The notes beneath the pieces were generated by a model. That model was not told the origin of the DNA. It ran no database searches and saw nothing but the letters and a program-made list of their open reading frames with translations. The translations under genes were made by a program, and so were the position numbers. 64,000 nt of DNA from an uncultured Tateyamaria sp. (lineage in GTDB: Bacteria; Pseudomonadota; Alphaproteobacteria; Rhodobacterales; Rhodobacteraceae). The stretch covers positions 1,088,501 to 1,152,500 of the forward strand of contig NZ_CANNDS010000001.1 in the NCBI RefSeq assembly GCF_947503415.1, given 5' to 3'. This document shows positions 8,149 to 16,885 of this stretch, one piece after another; positions within the stretch are counted from its first letter, which is position 1, and each line of letters begins with the position of its first letter.

Positions 8149-9062
8149 GCTATGCGCGAATAACGGCGACGCAGGAAAAACGGCCTACATTGCGTGCATT
8201 TGACTGGATGGATGCCGTAAGCCAACTGGAGCAACGGCACGTCGTTGTTCGACCAAAATCCGAAATCAATTGCGCACGCTTTTCCGTTGCGGCGCATCAA
8301 TCGCATATCGATGCTGAATACGGTAATGCTGTTCTTGTCTTGTCGACCCAATCCGCGGGCAAGCTACGGGTCGAAGCGGGTGGCGGTAAGCACGACGCCG
8401 AAATTCGTTCGGGATCGTTGACGTTCATGCCCCCTGGCATTGATCAACACTATGATTTTGATGGCGAAACGACAAACACGTTTCTTTCGATTAATCAGTC
8501 TCTGCTTGACCGCGTTGCGGAATCCAACCCGGGTTTGGGACGTGTAGGCGGTCTTGAGCCGCGTGCCTCCTTTTTTCGGCCGGCGCTGCAAAAACTGGTC
8601 GAGGAACACTATGCGGTCATGGCCGCCGGAGACGATGGTTGGCGGGTGTTGTCCGAAGCGATTTCGCTCCGCATTGCGTACGAGATTTTCACGGCTTTCA
8701 ACGGTTCTGATGCCCAAAAGGCTGGTGCAGCCCCGCTGACCCAAGCCGAACTGAATACGTTGATTGAATTCATCGAAGCAGAGATGGAGCACAATTTCGA
8801 CCTCAGCGACATGGCGGGCCTGCTGGACCGGGACGCCTTTGGGTTTTCCCGGGCGTTCAAGGCTGCAACGGGCGAAAGCCCGCACCAATTCCTGATCCAG
8901 CGGCGTCTGATGCGGGTCAAGCAGATGCTGGCGCAGAGCAACGCACCTCTGGCCGAGATTGCTTATGCGACAGGCTTTTCGAACCAGTCGCACATGACGG
9001 CGGCCTTCTCAAAGGCGATCGGCGTACCTCCTGGCGCGTTCAGAAAGGCTTTGCGGGCGTGA
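8145..9062 (+). CDS. AraC-family transcriptional regulator
   Basis: The 305-residue protein has a cupin-like N-terminal sensor region (for example GSLTFMPPGIDQHYDF, about 88-103) and an AraC DNA-binding domain at about 205-305 with the recognition segment IAYATGFSNQSHMTAAFSKA. CGGGAG lies 8 bases before ATG 8145. The upstream 31-codon ORF ends in its start codon, and the PAS gene begins in its stop codon (GTGA), so three reading frames are coupled. The DNA-binding domain resembles that of the regulator at 6318, including the GFSxQSHMT core. The effector is unknown. Confidence 0.9.
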   Translation: MSYARITATQEKRPTLRAFDWMDAVSQLEQRHVVVRPKSEINCARFSVAAHQSHIDAEYGNAVLVLSTQSAGKLRVEAGGGKHDAEIRSGSLTFMPPGIDQHYDFDGETTNTFLSINQSLLDRVAESNPGLGRVGGLEPRASFFRPALQKLVEEHYAVMAAGDDGWRVLSEAISLRIAYEIFTAFNGSDAQKAGAAPLTQAELNTLIEFIEAEMEHNFDLSDMAGLLDRDAFGFSRAFKAATGESPHQFLIQRRLMRVKQMLAQSNAPLAEIAYATGFSNQSHMTAAFSKAIGVPPGAFRKALRA

Positions 9063-9568
9063 CCTACCAGAATACCGGTATCAATAAGATGCCTGCCGCG
9101 ACGATCCCTCTTATTGATCCTCTGTTGAGTGGTTTGAAGGAAAGCGAAGCTGTCAGTAAATTTCTGGAGTCCCTCAAATTGCCCGCGACGCTGCTGTTTC
9201 GCAGCGATGCCACGGCTCCTCTGAGGTTCCTGTTCATCAATCAGGCGCTTGAGAACATGTCTGGGTTTGAAGGCGCTGATTTGATCGGTGAATCGCCGCG
9301 TCTGCTTCTTGGTGAAGACACCGACTATCAGGCCGCCCTGTCGTTCAGGCAGGAAGTTGAGCAGGTTGGGCAGGCGTTCACCACAATGACCCATTATCGC
9401 AAGAACGGCACGTCACACGAGGTGTTCGTGCTGGGCGCGCGCGTGACACCGCTGGCCCAACCCGCTGATGAGGCCGCCGTCTTTGCGTTCTTTGTCTTTC
9501 ATCTGGCTGACAACATGTTCGGCTCGCCGCGCCCACCGCTAAACAAGCGACGTCCAACGGCGAATTAA
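9059..9568 (+). CDS. PAS-domain protein, LOV-like but without the photoactive cysteine
   Basis: The 169-residue protein is a stand-alone sensor domain with no output module. Residues 55-150 form a PAS fold close to the LOV subgroup: FINQALENMSGF, then DLIGESPRLLLGEDTD at the position of the LOV flavin motif GRNCRFLQG, then YRKNGTSHEVF. The flavin-adduct Cys aligns with P80 and the preceding Asn with S79, so classic LOV photochemistry is not expected. GTG 9059 overlaps the AraC stop, implying that this protein modulates or senses for that regulator. Confidence 0.72.
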   Translation: MTYQNTGINKMPAATIPLIDPLLSGLKESEAVSKFLESLKLPATLLFRSDATAPLRFLFINQALENMSGFEGADLIGESPRLLLGEDTDYQAALSFRQEVEQVGQAFTTMTHYRKNGTSHEVFVLGARVTPLAQPADEAAVFAFFVFHLADNMFGSPRPPLNKRRPTAN

Positions 9569-10468
9569 GGGAAGTATCCTTCGAATTCGCTGTTCTCTCC
9601 GGGCATTCTGGGGGCGTGCGAGAGCGGTGCAGAAATTCTGGTGACGGCTAAATTGGTTCGGCGGGAGAATGCGGGAATAAGCAACGTCTCCTGACGGATT
9701 GCTTTTCTGTCCGGCGGCTTTGCCATTCTTCACATCAGCGCCGTGCTCCTACCCTACAGCTTGAAGACACGGCGCAATACGCGAAAGTTCCCTTTAACCT
9801 GACTCTCCCAAGCTCGGTTGCGAACCTTTGCAGGACGGCGTCAAATTCGTAGTTGGAGGTCGCATCCTAGACCGCCTTGCCCTGCTCCTTCATCAGGCCT
9901 TTTCGGATCTTCCCACCCGTTGCGTCGTTCCAATCTGCTTTGCGAACGGCTTCGACAACGCACCCATTGGTCAGCGATACGGCAGAACCTTGTGGTGCCA
10001 GTGGATTTCATCGCGCAATACCTACCGATCAAGACCGATGCGGACAACGGGTTTGATCCGATGGTCGATGAGCTTGCCGCACTGATTTGGGGTGACGCTG
10101 CCAAACAGAAGGTAGGCGTGATCTTCAGTATCATCTCCGATTTCTACGTCGGTCGCGTCTCAATTGGCGCAAAAGCTTTGTCTCAGGATGAAAGCCAACC
10201 GCTGCGAACACTCATCTCCGCGGCTTTGCATGCGGTTTTGTCACCGGGGAATGATCGGACAAGCGGATAACCGTCAGAGTTGGTTCGAGGAGATGTATGA
10301 AGAAGAAGCTCCCAAGCCTCAGTAGTCAGTCGTTTGAGCAAACCCGCGCAACGGGCCGCAGTCCCCATCTTCCCTCTCAACTCGGAACAAACGTTCGGCC
10401 TTTCGAGGTCACATCTTTGTCGACGTAGAGTTCGGGGTTATCTGAAGAGCCTGAACCTCACCGCAGGG
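9569..10468. other. 900-base region without an intact gene
   Basis: No reading frame here has both a credible start and family resemblance. The part 9828-10270 looks like a decayed regulator gene, described separately. The remainder (9569-9827 and 10271-10468) holds only short, low-quality frames. It looks less codon-biased than its neighbours, consistent with gene decay. No inverted-repeat pair or transposase remnant was recognised. Confidence 0.5.
9828..10270 (+). pseudogene. Probable decayed TetR-family regulator
   Basis: In the frame from 9828 the sequence FANGFDNAPIG followed by RTLWCQWISS resembles a TetR helix-turn-helix (the A-x-GF-x-x-x-x-I and TLYxxFxSK pattern) with several residues missing between the two parts. 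The frame then breaks up. In another frame, from about 9987 to 10258, a plausible soluble helical segment continues (FIAQYLPIKTDADNGF, then IWGDAAKQKVGVIF), as expected of a TetR ligand domain. At least one frameshift and one internal deletion are needed to join them. This is a reading by eye and could be chance. Confidence 0.35.
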
Positions 10469-12127
10469 TCAGGCAAAGGATCCCTGACAAAACCACCCCG
10501 GCGACATGCCTCCGCCATGCGCATAGAACAGCCACAACCGCTGCCCGTCCTCCGTATCCGTGACCCAATAGTCCCGCGTCCCCGACCGCCAGTTCGGGTC
10601 ATCCAGCCACCATTCCGGCGCAATGCGTTCCGGCCCAATGGCCCGCTGCCGGGTCAGATCCATCCCTCGCCAGCGAAAGCTTTGCGGTAATTTGGGCGTG
10701 GCAGGCGCGTGTACAGGCTCGGGATGCCACAGCAGCATGGGGCGTGGGTTCGGGGGCAAGGGCCACGGCCCCTCATGCGGCTTTGACCAGGCCGCAGACA
10801 TGATTTTATGTGACTTTTCAGGGATGTTGCTGTCCGCCGGTTCAAAGCGGCGGATCGCATCCAGCCCCACCCGCGCGCCCAACCGCCCGATCAGATCGTC
10901 CATCGCATTAGCGTTGTTCAACCGCGCCTGCACCGCCGCCCCGGCCTCCCGGTGGCCCACGGTCATCACGTCGTGCATGGGCTCCACCTGCACCGCCAGA
11001 ACGCGGATCATGTCGATGCCAAAGCCCGCATCGATGCCCTCGATCTTCATCTCCAACAACGGGCGAATGCGATGTGGATCATGGGTCGGGCGGGCCAGCC
11101 CCACCTCTACCACCTCGACCGCATGGTCACTGCGAAAGGCCTGCAACATCACCAGCCTCGTGCCTTTTCCCTTATCTTCCAGCATCTTGCACAGTCTCGG
11201 CAAAACACGATCAATGGCTGCCATCACGTCCTCGGCCAACCCAATGGGGTCGGGCAGGGTCATGCGCACCGCAAAATGATCCGGCGGCTTGGCAGGCGAC
11301 ACAGGCTCAGGCGCACTGCCCATCGCCTGATCCAGCCGCAGCACCAGACCCCGGCCAAAACGGCGGGCCAACCCGGCCCGCGGCTGCCCCAGCAAATCCC
11401 CAACCCGGCGCAGGCCCAAACGGCCCAGCTGTGCGGTCATCTCAGGCGCGAGCCGCAAGGCGGCAATAGGCAAGGGCGACAGCGCGCTATAGGTCTGGCC
11501 AGGCGGCGAAATACGCGTGACATCAAGAGCCTGCGCCGCAACGGCTGGGGCCGCCCCCCCCTTGGTCCAATGCCGCCGCTTGCCCGCACGGGACCGTGTG
11601 GCGCGCGCCTCCTGATCAATGGCATCACCGGACCGATCCGATCCAGTCGCACGACCTGCATAGCGGGCCAGCGCCCACGCCGCCCCCCGTGTATCCGCTA
11701 CACCCATCAACACGCTCAGGCCCAGATCGGTGCAATCATCCTGCACCACCTGCATCAACTCCGCCTCGCCCCCGAATAGATGCGCACAGCCTGTCAGGTC
11801 CACCACCAAAGCGTCGCCATCCTCGGGTGCAACCCACGGGCTGAACTTGCCCGCCCAGCGCTGCAGCGCCTCAAGAAACTGCTTTTCGCCCTGCTCGGAT
11901 CGGGGAAACGTCAACAATCCCGGACACATGGCATGAGCATCGCGGACCGGTTGCCCGACCTGCAAACCGTCGCCCTGCGCGACCCCGTTCAGGGCCGTGA
12001 TCACCTGCATGTTCTGGTGTTCCTCCACCACGGCAACGGGCTGATCGGCCAGCATGGGCTGACGGCGGATCAGGCGCTCGGCCCCCAGCCGGGGGAACCA
12101 GATGGACAGGATACGACGGTCGGGCAT
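10469..12127 (-). CDS. imuB: ImuB-type Y-family DNA polymerase-like protein
   Basis: ImuB is a catalytically inactive Y-family polymerase homologue that, with ImuA and DnaE2, carries out SOS-induced error-prone lesion bypass. The 552-residue product has the N-terminal Y-family fold (ILSIWFPRLGAERLIRR, then DLTGCAHLFGGE about 115-127), the thumb-like LGRLGLRRVGDLLGQPRAGLARRFG (about 233-257) and the long C-terminal region ending WFCQGSFA. ATG 12127 is the start; a TTG six bases upstream is less likely. A LexA-type box lies 9 bases before it, so the message may be nearly leaderless. Neither imuA upstream nor dnaE2 downstream is present, unlike the usual cassette. Confidence 0.9.
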   Translation of the reverse strand: MPDRRILSIWFPRLGAERLIRRQPMLADQPVAVVEEHQNMQVITALNGVAQGDGLQVGQPVRDAHAMCPGLLTFPRSEQGEKQFLEALQRWAGKFSPWVAPEDGDALVVDLTGCAHLFGGEAELMQVVQDDCTDLGLSVLMGVADTRGAAWALARYAGRATGSDRSGDAIDQEARATRSRAGKRRHWTKGGAAPAVAAQALDVTRISPPGQTYSALSPLPIAALRLAPEMTAQLGRLGLRRVGDLLGQPRAGLARRFGRGLVLRLDQAMGSAPEPVSPAKPPDHFAVRMTLPDPIGLAEDVMAAIDRVLPRLCKMLEDKGKGTRLVMLQAFRSDHAVEVVEVGLARPTHDPHRIRPLLEMKIEGIDAGFGIDMIRVLAVQVEPMHDVMTVGHREAGAAVQARLNNANAMDDLIGRLGARVGLDAIRRFEPADSNIPEKSHKIMSAAWSKPHEGPWPLPPNPRPMLLWHPEPVHAPATPKLPQSFRWRGMDLTRQRAIGPERIAPEWWLDDPNWRSGTRDYWVTDTEDGQRLWLFYAHGGGMSPGWFCQGSFA

Positions 12128-12135
12128 ACGCAAAT

Positions 12136-12150
12136 GTTCGCATTTTGTTC
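12136..12150. promoter_or_regulatory. LexA (SOS) box upstream of imuB
   Basis: The sequence is GTTC, seven bases, GTTC (12136-12139 and 12147-12150), an exact match to the alphaproteobacterial LexA direct-repeat box. It ends 9 bases upstream of the imuB ATG, so LexA would block promoter access and imuB should be induced by DNA damage. Confidence 0.75.
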
Positions 12151-12206
12151 TGATTATGGATATGCTGAGTCGCGGGCCCGAGTCGAGAAGTCAGATCAGG
12201 AAAAAG

Positions 12207-12824
12207 TCAGACGCCGTAGCGCGCAAGGAAGGTTTCGACGGCACTGTCGACGACCCGGTCGATGTCGTCCTCGGTCACGGTATCAATGACCCCAAACATC
12301 AGGCGTGGCCAAAGATCCGCTTTGCACAGCTCACCAAATTGATCCGCCGCCAGCGTAAAGTCCTCGACTTTCAGCTCGCCCCGCTCAACCGCAGCCCGAA
12401 AATAGTCACCCATCTCGGCCCGCATCCGTTCCGGCCCCGACTTGTAAAAGGCACGCCCGATCTCGGGAAACCGATCCGATTCCGCCACACAGATGCGAAA
12501 CACCTGCTGGCCGAATTTCGAGGTGATGAAGCGCAGGAAGTGCTTGCCCGCCTGACACAACACATCGCGTGGGGCGGCTGTCATGTCGATATTGTCGATG
12601 GCATCCTGGCTTTGGCGGGCACATTCCGTGTTCGCAACTTCCATGAACAACAAGCGCTTGTCCGGGAAATAGCTGTACAGCGTCGCCTTGCTGACCCCTG
12701 CCGCGCGGGCAATGTCATCCACGCTTGCCCCTTCAAACCCGTCCACCATGAACACATCGCGCGCGCCGTCCAGCACCTGGTCAAATTTCCGGCCCTTGCG
12801 GACGATGGGGGTTGCGTCGTTCAT
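12207..12824 (-). CDS. TetR/AcrR-family transcriptional regulator
   Basis: The 205-residue protein has an N-terminal TetR helix-turn-helix (about 13-60): GARDVFMVDGFEGASVDDIARAAGVSK followed by ATLYSYFPDKR. The C-terminal region resembles the AcrR-type ligand domain (residues 75-205). ATG 12824 is preferred over the longer frame because AGGATG precedes it. It diverges from mbfA by 139 bases and lies 79 bases upstream of imuB on the same strand, but the LexA box in that gap implies imuB has its own promoter. The ligand is unknown. Confidence 0.9.
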   Translation of the reverse strand: MNDATPIVRKGRKFDQVLDGARDVFMVDGFEGASVDDIARAAGVSKATLYSYFPDKRLLFMEVANTECARQSQDAIDNIDMTAAPRDVLCQAGKHFLRFITSKFGQQVFRICVAESDRFPEIGRAFYKSGPERMRAEMGDYFRAAVERGELKVEDFTLAADQFGELCKADLWPRLMFGVIDTVTEDDIDRVVDSAVETFLARYGV

Positions 12825-12932
12825 CTGCCATCCTGTTTCGGGGAATAACGCCAATATAAACCGCTTCGTTCACTTTCCATACCAAAAAAGTCATCCCGCC
12901 TGTTGCATCTTCGATCCTGTGGGGCATGATAG

Positions 12933-12949
12933 TTTGGAATGGTTCTAAA
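12933..12949. promoter_or_regulatory. ICE-box-like Irr operator upstream of mbfA
   Basis: TTTGGAA, three bases, TTCTAAA is an inverted repeat with one mismatch and fits the iron-control element (consensus TTTAGAA-N3-TTCTAAA) bound by Irr in alphaproteobacteria. It lies 14 bases upstream of the mbfA start, where bound Irr would repress under low iron. Confidence 0.68.
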
Positions 12950-12963
12950 GTAACGGTGGTACG

Positions 12964-13938
12964 ATGCGCTTCACGACCCAACGCAAACGCTTCAGCGACC
13001 TGACCGAGCAAGAGGTTCTGGCCCTCGCCATTTCATCCGAAGAGGACGATGCACGCATCTATCGCGGCTATGCCGAGCGGTTGCGCACGGATTACCCCGC
13101 AAGTGCCGCCATCTTCGAAGACATGGCGCTGGAAGAAGACGACCACCGCCAGCGCCTGATCGACCTGCATCGAGACCGCTTTGGCGACACGATCCCCCTG
13201 ATCCGGCGCGAACACGTGTCTGGCTACTACGCCCGCCGACCCGTGTGGCTGGTCGAAAACCTGAGCCTCGAACGTATCCGGTCCGAAGCCGAAGCCATGG
13301 AACGCGATGCCGAACGCTTCTATGCCGCCGCAGCCGCCCGCACCTCTGACGCGGCAACGCGCAAATTGCTTGGCGATCTCGCCGCCGCCGAGGCAGGGCA
13401 CGAAGCAAAGGCCGAAACACTGGAAGCCGCCCATCTCGACCCGGACACACGGTCCACCGAAGATGAGAAAGCGCATCGCCAGTTCATCTTGACCTATGTC
13501 CAACCCGGCCTTGCGGGTCTGATGGACGGCTCCGTCTCCACCCTCGCGCCCATCTTCGCCGTGGCCTTTGCGACCCAAGACACCTGGACCACGTTCCTTG
13601 TCGGCCTTGCAGCATCCGTGGGCGCGGGCATATCGATGGGCTTTACCGAGGCTGCATCCGACGACGGCCAATTGTCTGGCCGCGGCTCGCCCATCAAACG
13701 CGGATTTGCGTCCGGCATCATGACCACTGTCGGGGGCTTGGGCCACGCGCTGCCGTACCTGATCGCGGACTTCTGGACCGCCACGATCACCGCCATCTTC
13801 GTGGTCTTTGTCGAGTTGTGGGCCATCGCATGGATTCAGAACAAGTACATGGATACGCCATTCTGGCGGGCAACTCTGCAGGTGGTCGTAGGGGGCGCGT
13901 TGGTTTTTGCAGCCGGGGTGTTGATCGGCAGTGGATAG
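12964..13938 (+). CDS. mbfA: MbfA-type membrane-bound ferritin / VIT1 iron exporter
   Basis: The 324-residue protein joins an N-terminal ferritin-like (rubrerythrin/erythrin-vacuolar) domain, about residues 12-165, to a C-terminal VIT1/CCC1 membrane domain, about 175-324. Iron-ligand motifs are seen: paired acidic residues at EEDD (26-29), E58-x-x-H61, and a later EAGHE. The membrane part has about four or five hydrophobic segments. MbfA of Agrobacterium and Bradyrhizobium exports iron and protects against iron and peroxide stress. The Irr-type box just upstream fits that role. It is transcribed away from the TetR gene, and the AEC transporter gene follows after 28 bases. Confidence 0.92.
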   Translation: MRFTTQRKRFSDLTEQEVLALAISSEEDDARIYRGYAERLRTDYPASAAIFEDMALEEDDHRQRLIDLHRDRFGDTIPLIRREHVSGYYARRPVWLVENLSLERIRSEAEAMERDAERFYAAAAARTSDAATRKLLGDLAAAEAGHEAKAETLEAAHLDPDTRSTEDEKAHRQFILTYVQPGLAGLMDGSVSTLAPIFAVAFATQDTWTTFLVGLAASVGAGISMGFTEAASDDGQLSGRGSPIKRGFASGIMTTVGGLGHALPYLIADFWTATITAIFVVFVELWAIAWIQNKYMDTPFWRATLQVVVGGALVFAAGVLIGSG

Positions 13939-13966
13939 GCGGCGCCACACGCGCTATCCCTGACCC

Positions 13967-14890
13967 ATGTTGCCGATCCTGTTGAAGACCCTACCCTTTT
14001 TTGCCCTGATCGGCCTTGGCTATTGGGCAGGCCGCACGCGGTTCTTCACGGAAGAGGCAACCGCCTACCTCACCAAGTTCGTCTTTTACTTTGCCCTGTC
14101 CGCGATGATCTTCCGCTTTGCCGCGAACCTGGAACTGGCCGAGGTCTGGGATGCTCGGCTGGTCGCGGCCTACCTATGGGGCACCGCCTTCGTCTACGGC
14201 ATCGCCACCATGGTCGGCTTCTTGCGTGGGCTCGACGTACAGACCAACGCGGTCGAGGCGCAATGCGCGGTGATCGGCAACGCGGGCTTTTTGGGTCTGC
14301 CGATGCTGGCACTCCTCTTCGGCCCTCAAGCTATTGGCCCGGTGATGCTTGTGCTGGCCACGGACCTCATCGTTTTTTCCAGCCTGATCGTCATCCTGAT
14401 CACAGTGGGCCGGGACGGACGCATGTCGCCAGCCATCATAAAAACCATTGGCATAGGCCTGATCAAAAACCCAATGATCGTGGCAATGGCACTTGGCTTG
14501 CTGTGGTCCGGCTTACAAATCCCGATCCCAGACCCGATGAATGATTTCCTCAGCATCCTTGGCGGCGCTGCGACACCCGGTGCACTCTTCGCCATCGGCG
14601 CATCGCTCGCTTCAAAAACCACAGAACGCATCCAGATCGCGGGCTGGCTCAGCTTCTGTAAACTGGTGCTGCACCCGGCCTTTGTCGCCTTCTCCGCCAT
14701 CTATCTTTTCAACGTCGAACCGTTCGGGGCTGCCATGATCATCGCCTGCGCCGCCATGCCGGTTGCGGGCAACATCTACATGCTCGCCCAACACTACGGC
14801 GTCGCACCCCAACGCGTCTCCGCCGCTATCCTCGTCTCGACCGCCCTCAGCGTCGTCACCCTTACCGCCGTCATTGCATGGGTAAGCTGA
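13967..14890 (+). CDS. AEC-family (auxin efflux carrier-like) transporter
   Basis: The 307-residue integral membrane protein has about ten hydrophobic segments split into two halves, with family-typical motifs GLGYWAGRTRFF near the N-terminus, VIGNAGFLGLPM in the middle and MPVAGNIYMLAQHYG near the end. AEC members in bacteria move dicarboxylates or other organic acids; the substrate here cannot be told. It starts 28 bases after mbfA, so it may share the mbfA message. A short GC-rich inverted sequence follows it. Confidence 0.88.
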   Translation: MLPILLKTLPFFALIGLGYWAGRTRFFTEEATAYLTKFVFYFALSAMIFRFAANLELAEVWDARLVAAYLWGTAFVYGIATMVGFLRGLDVQTNAVEAQCAVIGNAGFLGLPMLALLFGPQAIGPVMLVLATDLIVFSSLIVILITVGRDGRMSPAIIKTIGIGLIKNPMIVAMALGLLWSGLQIPIPDPMNDFLSILGGAATPGALFAIGASLASKTTERIQIAGWLSFCKLVLHPAFVAFSAIYLFNVEPFGAAMIIACAAMPVAGNIYMLAQHYGVAPQRVSAAILVSTALSVVTLTAVIAWVS

Positions 14891-14910
14891 TCCGCATTCA
14901 TCTTGCCAAA

Positions 14911-14932
14911 TAAACTCCCGCCGGAGGCTCCC
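14911..14932. repeat. Recurrent-looking intergenic element
   Basis: Read on the minus strand it is GGGAGCCTCCGGCGGGAG followed by TTTA. This CCTCCGGCGGGAG core recurs at gene ends in many Rhodobacteraceae genomes that I recall; only this copy is in the window. It could act as a terminator or as a small dispersed repeat. Confidence 0.35.
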
Positions 14933-14991
14933 GAAACTTGCCGCAAGCGCCAACGCCCGCTAGCGATGAACCAACAGAGAGGATCACGCCC

Positions 14992-15822
14992 ATGCAAACC
15001 AACTCCGAAAACGCCTGCTTCGGCGGTACCCAAGGGATCTATACCCACCGCTCCAGCGCCTGTTCGTGTGACATGACATTCGGCCTGTTCCTGCCGCAGG
15101 AAGCCCAAGACGGGCCCGTCCCCCTGCTCTGGTATCTGTCGGGCCTGACCTGCACACACGAAAACGCCATGACCAAGGCGGGCGCGCAAGCCTGGGCGGC
15201 AGAACACGGGATTGCCCTGTGTTTTCCCGATACATCCCCGCGCGGCGACGAGGTGGCTGACGATGATGGCTATGACCTGGGCAAGGGCGCCGGCTTCTAC
15301 GTGAACGCAACCGAAGAACCGTGGGCCAGCCACTACCGCATGTGGGATTACGTGATGGAGGACTTGCCAGAGCTTCTGGGCAACACGTTCGCCGTCGATA
15401 TGGATCGCCAGTCGATCACCGGCCACTCCATGGGCGGGCACGGGGCGCTGACCATGGCGATGTCTGCTCCGGGCCGCTTTCGGTCTGTGTCAGCGTTTTC
15501 GCCTATCACAAACCCCAGCGCCAGCGACTGGGGACGCAAGCAGCTCTCGGCATATCTGGGAAGCAATGAAGACCTCTGGTCGCCGCACGACGCCACCCTT
15601 TGCATGCGGGATCGGGGCTTTGACGGGCCGATGTTGATCGACACGGGCACCAATGACCAGTTCATCGACCTGCTGAAACCCGAAGCGCTGGCCGAAGCCG
15701 CCGCTGCCCGACGTCAGCAAATCCAGTTCCGGATGCAGCCGGGTTACGACCACTCCTACTTCTTTGTTTCGACTTTCATGGAGGACCACGTCGCCTTCCA
15801 TGCGGAACACCTTTGGGCATGA
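14992..15822 (+). CDS. fghA: S-formylglutathione hydrolase
   Basis: The 276-residue esterase-D-type enzyme hydrolyses S-formylglutathione to formate and glutathione, the second step of glutathione-dependent formaldehyde removal. The nucleophile is in GHSMGGHGA (Ser about 146); the [13 protein letters not shown] oxyanion region and the C-terminal GYDHSYFF (catalytic His) match the family. AGAGAGGA precedes ATG 14992, which I prefer over the longer frame. The usual partner, S-hydroxymethylglutathione dehydrogenase, is not in this window. It opens a tightly overlapping five-gene string, with the DUF188 gene starting inside its stop codon. Confidence 0.95.
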   Translation: MQTNSENACFGGTQGIYTHRSSACSCDMTFGLFLPQEAQDGPVPLLWYLSGLTCTHENAMTKAGAQAWAAEHGIALCFPDTSPRGDEVADDDGYDLGKGAGFYVNATEEPWASHYRMWDYVMEDLPELLGNTFAVDMDRQSITGHSMGGHGALTMAMSAPGRFRSVSAFSPITNPSASDWGRKQLSAYLGSNEDLWSPHDATLCMRDRGFDGPMLIDTGTNDQFIDLLKPEALAEAAAARRQQIQFRMQPGYDHSYFFVSTFMEDHVAFHAEHLWA

Positions 15823-16268
15823 CCACCCTCTATATTGACGCCGACGCCTGCCCGGTGAAAGCAGAGGCCGAAAAGGTCGCAACACGCCACAAGGTGCCGA
15901 TGAAAGTCGTGTCCAACGGCGGACTACGCCCGTCGCAAAACCCTTTGGTAGAGACTGTTATCGTGCCGGAAGGTCCTGACATCGCGGACATGTGGATCGC
16001 GGATCGGGCGACAACGGGCGACGTGGTGATCACAGGCGATATCCCCCTTGCCGCCAAATGCGTCGAAGCGGGTGCGCGGGTGCTCAAACACAACGGCGAA
16101 GCGCTGACAGCCGCCAATATCGGCAACGTGCTCGCCACCCGCGACCTGATGGCCGACCTGCGCGCGGCAGACCCGTTTCGGCAAGGCGGCGGGAAGGGCT
16201 TTACCAAGGCTGACAGATCGCGTTTTCTGGACGCATTGGAAAGAGAATTAAGGGCTGCCAAAAGATGA
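15819..16268 (+). CDS. YaiI/YqxD family (DUF188) protein
   Basis: The 149-residue protein begins [13 protein letters not shown] and carries [15 protein letters not shown], the two acidic motifs of the DUF188 family, which has a PIN-like fold and may be a nuclease, though no function is proven. Its ATG overlaps the fghA stop (ATGA), and the HAD gene starts in its own stop, so it is a middle gene of a coupled operon. No sign that it serves formaldehyde metabolism directly. Confidence 0.9.
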   Translation: MTTLYIDADACPVKAEAEKVATRHKVPMKVVSNGGLRPSQNPLVETVIVPEGPDIADMWIADRATTGDVVITGDIPLAAKCVEAGARVLKHNGEALTAANIGNVLATRDLMADLRAADPFRQGGGKGFTKADRSRFLDALERELRAAKR

Positions 16269-16885
16269 TGATCAAAGCTGTGGTGTTCGATATCGGCAAC
16301 GTGCTGATCGAATGGCAACCCGAGCGCTTCTATGACAGCGTGATTGGCGAAGACCGTCGTCGCGCCATGTTCAAGGCCGTCGATCTGCATGGCGTGAACG
16401 AAAAGGTCGATCTGGGCCACCCGTTTACCGAAACCATCTATGCGGCCGCCGAAGAGTACCCCGATTGGCGGGACGAAATTCGCATGTGGCACGACCGCTG
16501 GATTGAAATGGCGTCACCCGCAATCGACCATTCGGTCCGCCTGATGAAAGCGCTTCAGGCCAACGAGGTGCCGGTATTTTCGCTCACCAATTTCGGTATT
16601 GGCAGCTACGACTTCGCTGCCACCCGCTATCCGTTTCTGAACGAATTCGACCGCGACTTCATCTCGGGCCATATGCAGGTCGTCAAGCCCGACGCGAATA
16701 TCTACAAGATGCTTGAGGACGCGAGCGGCCTGCGCGGCGAAAGCCTGATTTTTACCGATGACCGCGCCGACAACATCGCCGCCGCCCAGATGCGTGGCTG
16801 GCGCACACATCACTTCAAGGGCCCGGACGGCTGGGCAAACCGACTGGTGAAAGAAGGCTTGCTGACGGAAAGCGAAGCGGCGTGA
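16265..16885 (+). CDS. HAD-superfamily hydrolase
   Basis: The 206-residue protein has the Rossmannoid HAD core: motif [13 protein letters not shown] (nucleophile Asp 9), motif II near FSLTNFG, motif III Lys in QVVKPD and motif [11 protein letters not shown]. The DxG form of motif I is found in YihX-type sugar phosphatases. The helical cap is type C1. It overlaps its neighbours by four bases on both sides. The substrate is unknown but a small phosphorylated metabolite is likely. Confidence 0.88.
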   Translation: MMIKAVVFDIGNVLIEWQPERFYDSVIGEDRRRAMFKAVDLHGVNEKVDLGHPFTETIYAAAEEYPDWRDEIRMWHDRWIEMASPAIDHSVRLMKALQANEVPVFSLTNFGIGSYDFAATRYPFLNEFDRDFISGHMQVVKPDANIYKMLEDASGLRGESLIFTDDRADNIAAAQMRGWRTHHFKGPDGWANRLVKEGLLTESEAA

